64,000 bases of DNA from Sphaerisporangium krabiense (lineage in GTDB: Bacteria; Actinomycetota; Actinomycetes; Streptosporangiales; Streptosporangiaceae), in NCBI RefSeq assembly GCF_014200435.1, contig NZ_JACHBR010000001.1:1612001-1676000 (forward strand), in the 5' to 3' direction. Position numbers and translations under genes: made by a program. Below the pieces are notes generated by a model, which was given only the letters and a program-made list of their open reading frames with translations, was not told the origin of the DNA and did not search any database. Positions 59,785-64,000 of the stretch are shown here, piece by piece; position 1 is the stretch's first letter; each line of letters begins with the position of its first letter.

Positions 59785-60895
59785 TCAACGTGAACGCCCA
59801 CGAGGTGTCGGGTTCGACGGCCCAGCGGAAGAGCCGCCGCACCGGCGGCGTGCACAGCACGGTGGCGAGGACCACGCCGAACAGCGACATCAGCGCCACG
59901 CCGAGCGGGGTGGCGAGCTTGTGGTCGAAGGGTTCGAAGATCTTCACCACGAAGCCGTGCAGCAGGTAGGCGTACATCGTGGCCATGCCGAGGCCGGAGT
60001 ACCAGGTGCGGCGGGAGGGCGTCACGGCGACGAAGGCGGCCACCAGCAGGGCCCCGGCGGCCAGCATGCCGAGGCGGATGAGGCTGCCCGTGAGGTCGCC
60101 CACGCCGATCTTGGCGTTGCCGTGCCGCCAGCGGATCCACTCGGTGGCGATGTCGGTGTGGAACGCGAGCGCGGCGAGCAGCCCGGCGAGGAGGACCGCC
60201 GCGCCGGCCACGCGCGCCCACGGCCGTTTGAGGAGCTCGAAGTGCTCGGGGCGCAGCAGCAGGCCGAGGACGTAGAACGGCAGCAGGCCGAGCGTGCGGT
60301 TCATCGACAGCTCGTCCGGCAGGTCGCTCATGCCGGACATCAGCGACAGGCCGACCGCGACGGCGAGCGGCCACCGGAGCTGCTGCCAGACCGGGGTGGA
60401 CAGCCGCCACATGAACAGCGACATGAGGAACCACGTCAGGTAGTACGGGTCGAGCAGGCTGATGTCGAGCTTGCCGTACAGCACCAGGCGCGGCAGCGAG
60501 TACGCCAGCTCGAAGATCACGTACGGCACGGCGAGCCCGCTGATCAGCTTTCTGGCCTTGCCCGGTGAGAAGGTGAAGTTCCGCGACAGGTAGCCGCTCA
60601 GCGTGATGAACAGCGGCATGTGGAACGTGTAGACGTAGAAGTACGCGGCGTGCGCGAACGGGACGTCCCGCAACCCCTCGATGAGGTGTCCCGACACCAC
60701 CAGGATGATCGCCAGGAACTTGGCGTTGTCCAGGTACGGGTCCCGGACGCGGCCCGTGGGCGCCGGTTCGGCCGCCTTCGTACCGGTGGCGCCGTCCCTC
60801 GGGTGCGGAGCCTCCTGGACGGCGGCGGCCTCGTAGGGCGCGGGGGTGTCGAAACCGGGAATGAAGGACGGATCCGGACGGGAGGCGGCGGTCAC
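59759..60895 (-). CDS. Membrane acyltransferase (acyltransferase 3 type)
   Basis: The 378-residue protein has a 55-residue cytoplasmic N-tail and about ten helices. RDPYLDNAKFLAIILVVSGHLIEG is the first helix with the catalytic His in VVSGH, and FHMPLFITLSGYLSRNF is the family motif. GSLIRLGMLAAGALLVAAF and YSGLGMATMYAYLLHGFVV are later helices. Such enzymes O-acylate sugars or lipids outside the membrane. A TAGGGT lies 9 nt before GTG 60895. Confidence 0.9.
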   Translation of the reverse strand: MTAASRPDPSFIPGFDTPAPYEAAAVQEAPHPRDGATGTKAAEPAPTGRVRDPYLDNAKFLAIILVVSGHLIEGLRDVPFAHAAYFYVYTFHMPLFITLSGYLSRNFTFSPGKARKLISGLAVPYVIFELAYSLPRLVLYGKLDISLLDPYYLTWFLMSLFMWRLSTPVWQQLRWPLAVAVGLSLMSGMSDLPDELSMNRTLGLLPFYVLGLLLRPEHFELLKRPWARVAGAAVLLAGLLAALAFHTDIATEWIRWRHGNAKIGVGDLTGSLIRLGMLAAGALLVAAFVAVTPSRRTWYSGLGMATMYAYLLHGFVVKIFEPFDHKLATPLGVALMSLFGVVLATVLCTPPVRRLFRWAVEPDTSWAFTLIRRPRGAR

Positions 60896-61200
60896 ATCCC
60901 CCGGACCCTAGCCATGTCCCCTGGGAGCCGGGGGAACACCGGATGGCCCCCAGGCGAACACCACCCGGCCGCGACCTGAAGCACGGCTGTCCGGAAGCGC
61001 GCCTATCCCACCTCACCCTCCTTTCCGGAATTCACCTGGCAAATCACGCCGAAGGATGAGGTGAACGACATGACGGACGCCCCGCCGCCACGTTCCCGTG
61101 CCTTTCGGTGAATCGCCGGACGGGCCTCGCCACACATATCGGCGCCACGGAAAGACCTCCGTCCGGCGCGGCCGCGGGGCCTCCGCCGATACGGACCGGC
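60896..61200. other. Intergenic region acyltransferase / SDR
   Basis: Apart from TAGGGT at 60905-60910 (minus strand, possible leaderless -10 for the acyltransferase), no promoter, hairpin of note, or RNA was identified. Confidence 0.45.
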
Positions 61201-62025
61201 CTAGGGCACCTCGTCGGCGGACAGGCCCGTCACCGCCCGGCTCGTGTCCCAGAGGGCGGCGGCGAGGGCGGCGTCGGTCATGCGGGGCGAGGCCGAGGCG
61301 GGCAGCCCGTTGGCGAAGTAGCGACCGGGGTGCTTGACGCCGTCCGGCGTGGTGGCCAGGTGGACGAGCGTGCCCGCGCCCTGCTCGGGGGAACGCGCGA
61401 CGCCGGGGATCGCCATCAGCAGCTTCATGTAGAGGCTGTCCGGCGCGAACCCGGTCCTGACGATGCCCGGGTGGAAGCACGTGGCCGCGACCCCGCGCCG
61501 CGCCAGCGCGACCGTGAACAGGGCGTTGGCCTGCTTGGTGTCGCCGTACTGCAGCCAGGCGCTCCAGCGGCGCCGCGCCCGGTCCAGGTCGGCGGGGTCG
61601 AGGCGGCCGGACTTGGCCGCGCCCGAGGACGTGGTCACGACCCTGCCCCCTGAGGCGGTGACGCGGGGCAGCAGCAGGTTCGTGAGCAGGAACGGCGACA
61701 GGTGGTTGACCTGCATCATCAGCTCGTGCCCGTCACGGGTGAGCCGCCGCTCCGCGGCCATGACGCCGGCGTTGTTGGCGAGCACGTCGATGCGCTCGTA
61801 GCGGTCGAGGAGGTCGGCGGCGAGCCGGGTGACCTCTTCGAACGAGGCGAAGTCGGCCACGGCGGTGTCAGGGCGGCGTCCGGCGGCCTGGGCGACATGG
61901 CCGGCCACGGAGGTGAGGCGGGCGCGGGAGCGGCCGACCAGGACGACGTCGTGCCCGGCGCGCGCGAGGGCCTCGGCGGCGGCGGCCCCGATGCCCGCGC
62001 TGGCCCCGGTGATCACACTAATCAT
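61201..62025 (-). CDS. SDR-family oxidoreductase
   Basis: The 274-residue cytoplasmic enzyme has the NADP motif TGASAGIGAAAAEALARAG, VLANNAGVM, the Ser in VVTTSSGAA, and the catalytic YGDTK (YxxxK). HPGIVRTGF is typical of retinol-dehydrogenase-like SDRs. The Arg residues after the first strand (VGRSRARL) favour NADPH. The substrate is unknown. GGGAGG precedes the ATG. Confidence 0.92.
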   Translation of the reverse strand: MISVITGASAGIGAAAAEALARAGHDVVLVGRSRARLTSVAGHVAQAAGRRPDTAVADFASFEEVTRLAADLLDRYERIDVLANNAGVMAAERRLTRDGHELMMQVNHLSPFLLTNLLLPRVTASGGRVVTTSSGAAKSGRLDPADLDRARRRWSAWLQYGDTKQANALFTVALARRGVAATCFHPGIVRTGFAPDSLYMKLLMAIPGVARSPEQGAGTLVHLATTPDGVKHPGRYFANGLPASASPRMTDAALAAALWDTSRAVTGLSADEVP

Positions 62026-62046
62026 CTCAGCCTCCCGTACGCCGGA

Positions 62047-62052
62047 ACTCTA
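62047..62052 (-). promoter_or_regulatory. Candidate -10 box of the SDR gene
   Basis: TAGAGT on the minus strand lies 21 nt before ATG 62025, with the Shine-Dalgarno between. Confidence 0.4.
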
Positions 62053-62133
62053 TCGGTGCTAGCCTTCAGACCGATCTTCCGGAGGTGCATTTCCCCATAA
62101 AACGGCAACCCTCCGAGGCAAGCAGGAGTGACC

Positions 62134-64000
62134 ATGGGTTCTGGAAAGCGGTCCATCCGCTTCAAGATCTTTTCATTGTTGCTGCTAACCCTGCTGTCAC
62201 TCAGCGCTTTATGGGGATTCGTCCTTAATCTGACGATGGGGGACGGCGTCTCGCTGGCCCGGGCCAACGCCGTCTACCAGAGCATCGGCGTCACCTCCAC
62301 CGACCTCGGCCTCCAGATCCAGGCCGAGCGCCTCCTCTCCGTCGCCAAGCTCAGCGGCGCCTCCGGGAACGCCGACCGGCTCGCCGCCCAGCGCCACGCC
62401 ACCGACCTGTCGCTGGCCAAGTTCCAGGCCGAGACCGTCGCCGACTCCGAGGACGCCTCGGACGCGATGCGGTCCGCGCTGGTCAGCCTCAGGGACGAGC
62501 TGCGGCGGCTCCCGTCGATCCGCTCCGGCGTCGACACCGGGCGCACCACCCGCCTGGAGATCCTCCAGTCGTACAACCGCCTCATGGACGTGCTGTTCCA
62601 CCTGTACGACCGCATGGTGTCGGTGCCCGACCTCGCCATCTACGAGCAGGCCGGCGCGATGCAGGCGATGGGCAACGCGCGCGAGTACATCGCCCGCGAG
62701 AACGCGCTGCTCACCGGAGCCCTGATCGCCGGGCGCCTGTCCGACACCGAGTACGTGGCGTTCGCCGACTGGGCCGCCAACCGCCGCGCGCAGTTCGCCA
62801 AGGGCCTGGTCTCGCTGGACCCCGAGCTGCGCACGCCGTACCAGGAGGTCGCCGCCTCCCCCACGTTCAAGCGCTACGTCACCATGGAGCAGGAGGTCGT
62901 GCTGCGGGCGCGCTCCGGCGCCCCCCTGCCGTCCTCGCTGGGCCAGTGGCGGCCGATCACCGACAACCTGTCGGCGATGCTCGACCAGGTCGGCGTCAAG
63001 GCGTCCCGCACCCTCGCCGACCGCGCCGGCGAGGTCGCGACCGGCATCCTCATCCGCATCGCGATCGCCGGCGGCGTCGGCCTGATCGCCCTGATGACGT
63101 CCGTCCTCTTCTCCGTGCGCTTCGGCCGCGGCCTCGTCCGCGAGCTGGCCGCGCTGCGCAACTCCGCCCGCGAGCTCGCCGACGTACGCCTGCCGCACGT
63201 CGTCGACCGCCTGCGCCGCGGCGAGGAGGTCGACGTGGAGATCGAGGCGCCCGGCCTCATGGAGGGCGACTCCGCCGAGGTCACCGACGTCGCCCGCGCC
63301 TTCGGCTCGGTGCGGCGCACCGCCGTGGAGGCCGCGGTCGAGCAGGCCAACCTGCGCCGCGGCGTCAGCCAGGTCTTCCTCAACCTCGCCCGGCGCAAGC
63401 AGGGCCTGCTGCACCGCCAGCTCACCCTGCTGGACGCCATGCAGCGCCGCGCCACCGAGCCCGAGGTCCTGGCCGACCTGTTCCACCTCGACCACCTCAC
63501 CACCCGCATGCGCCGCCACGCCGAGAGCCTCATCATCCTGTCCGGCGCGGCGCCCGGCCGCGCGTGGCGCAAGCCCGTCCCCCTCGTGGACGTCGTGCGC
63601 GCCGCCGTCTCCGAGGTCGAGAACTACACCCGGGTCAGCGTCATGGGCCTCCCCGGCGCCCACGTCAGCGGCACCGCGGTCGCCGACCTCATCCACCTGA
63701 TCGCCGAGCTGATCGAGAACGCGACCATCTTCTCGCCGCCGCAGACGCGGGTGCTGGTGCGCGGCGAGGCGGTGGCCAACGGCTTCGCCGTCGAGATCGA
63801 GGATCGGGGCCTCGGGCTGAGCCCCGTGGAGTACGACGCGGTCAACGAGCGGCTCGCCCACCCGCCGGAGTTCGACCTGGCCGACAGCGACCGGCTCGGC
63901 CTGTTCGTGGTCGGGCAGCTCGCGGCGCGCCACGGCGTCAGCGTGACGCTGCGCGCCTCGCCGTACGGCGGCACGATGGCCATCGTGCTCCTGCCCAAGT
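62134..64000 (+). CDS. Sensor histidine kinase with nitrate/nitrite-sensing (NIT) domain, 3' end outside window
   Basis: The frame runs open to the window end (622 codons seen). A membrane helix (about 12-30) is followed by an extracellular NIT domain (about 55-290, including LGLQIQAERLLSVAKLSG and AREYIARENALLTGAL), a second helix near 304-322 and a HAMP-like linker. The phospho-acceptor region reads RMRRHAESLIILSG near 459, with ELIENATIFSPP (N box), EDRGLGL (G1) and GQLAARHGVSVTLRASPYGG (G2). This is the layout of conservon kinases (CvnA), whose operons continue with roadblock, DUF742 and GTPase genes. AGGAG precedes the ATG. Codon 26 is TTA (62209). Confidence 0.93.
   Translation, partial: MGSGKRSIRFKIFSLLLLTLLSLSALWGFVLNLTMGDGVSLARANAVYQSIGVTSTDLGLQIQAERLLSVAKLSGASGNADRLAAQRHATDLSLAKFQAETVADSEDASDAMRSALVSLRDELRRLPSIRSGVDTGRTTRLEILQSYNRLMDVLFHLYDRMVSVPDLAIYEQAGAMQAMGNAREYIARENALLTGALIAGRLSDTEYVAFADWAANRRAQFAKGLVSLDPELRTPYQEVAASPTFKRYVTMEQEVVLRARSGAPLPSSLGQWRPITDNLSAMLDQVGVKASRTLADRAGEVATGILIRIAIAGGVGLIALMTSVLFSVRFGRGLVRELAALRNSARELADVRLPHVVDRLRRGEEVDVEIEAPGLMEGDSAEVTDVARAFGSVRRTAVEAAVEQANLRRGVSQVFLNLARRKQGLLHRQLTLLDAMQRRATEPEVLADLFHLDHLTTRMRRHAESLIILSGAAPGRAWRKPVPLVDVVRAAVSEVENYTRVSVMGLPGAHVSGTAVADLIHLIAELIENATIFSPPQTRVLVRGEAVANGFAVEIEDRGLGLSPVEYDAVNERLAHPPEFDLADSDRLGLFVVGQLAARHGVSVTLRASPYGGTMAIVLLPK

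Overview
The window is about 72% GC with strongly G/C-biased third codon positions. It carries actinobacterial hallmarks: a DUF3151 gene beside purA, DUF5996, LC7-conservon-type histidine kinase, CU044_5270-like sigma partner, TIGR00027 methyltransferase, and leaderless starts 6-9 nt behind a TANNNT box. This suggests a filamentous actinomycete, most likely Streptosporangiales-like (Nonomuraea/Actinomadura/Streptosporangium). The genus is an inference. No tRNA, rRNA, CRISPR array or intact transposase was found.

Layout. 1-10200: the end of class II aldolase (fba), then a four-gene surface-glycan module (asparagine-synthetase-like protein, membrane-tethered methyltransferase, two family-2 glycosyltransferases), then DUF3151, purA and a glycerophosphodiester phosphodiesterase. 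10300-15300: a coupled pair of an unknown protein and an XRE/ImmA-IrrE metallopeptidase regulator, then a lower-GC sulfatase lying between two 183-bp direct copies of a repeat, with a partial inverted copy nearby. 15200-23150: TPP-riboswitch-controlled tenA, corA, purD, a membrane protein, a MurA-type enzyme and an unusual multidomain regulator. 23150-28300: a hairpin-rich, DnaA-box-containing spacer, a DMT exporter, a HisC-type aminotransferase, an NrtR-like degenerate Nudix regulator and a DUF4434 secreted protein.

28300-35900: a second surface-glycan locus with two GT4 enzymes, a UDP-sugar dehydrogenase (WecC/WbpA type), a non-hydrolysing UDP-GlcNAc 2-epimerase (WecB) and a CgeB-GT2 fusion enzyme. 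WecB plus the dehydrogenase could make UDP-ManNAcA. The GT2 modules of the two glycan loci are clear paralogues, and several of these proteins carry coiled coils, so they may form one envelope-polysaccharide assembly system.

36000-45000: a GH19 chitinase with two chitin-binding modules, a cytochrome P450 divergent from an MFS exporter, an ECF sigma/anti-sigma-like pair, DoxX, DUF5996, a small secreted protein and a TIGR00027 methyltransferase. 45100-50760: a remnant of a drug exporter, then a formate dehydrogenase operon (fdhA with Cys instead of selenocysteine, fdhB, NrfD-type anchor). 50860-53650: a PEP-mutase/ICL family enzyme and an AhpD-like protein divergent from a MocR regulator. 53690-57550: flotillin with a small NfeD-like partner, a secreted protein and an AraC regulator with TTA codons. 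57660-64000: a Tat-exported FAD oxidoreductase resembling spermidine dehydrogenase, a membrane acyltransferase, an SDR, and the start of a NIT-domain histidine kinase that runs off the window and probably opens a conservon operon.
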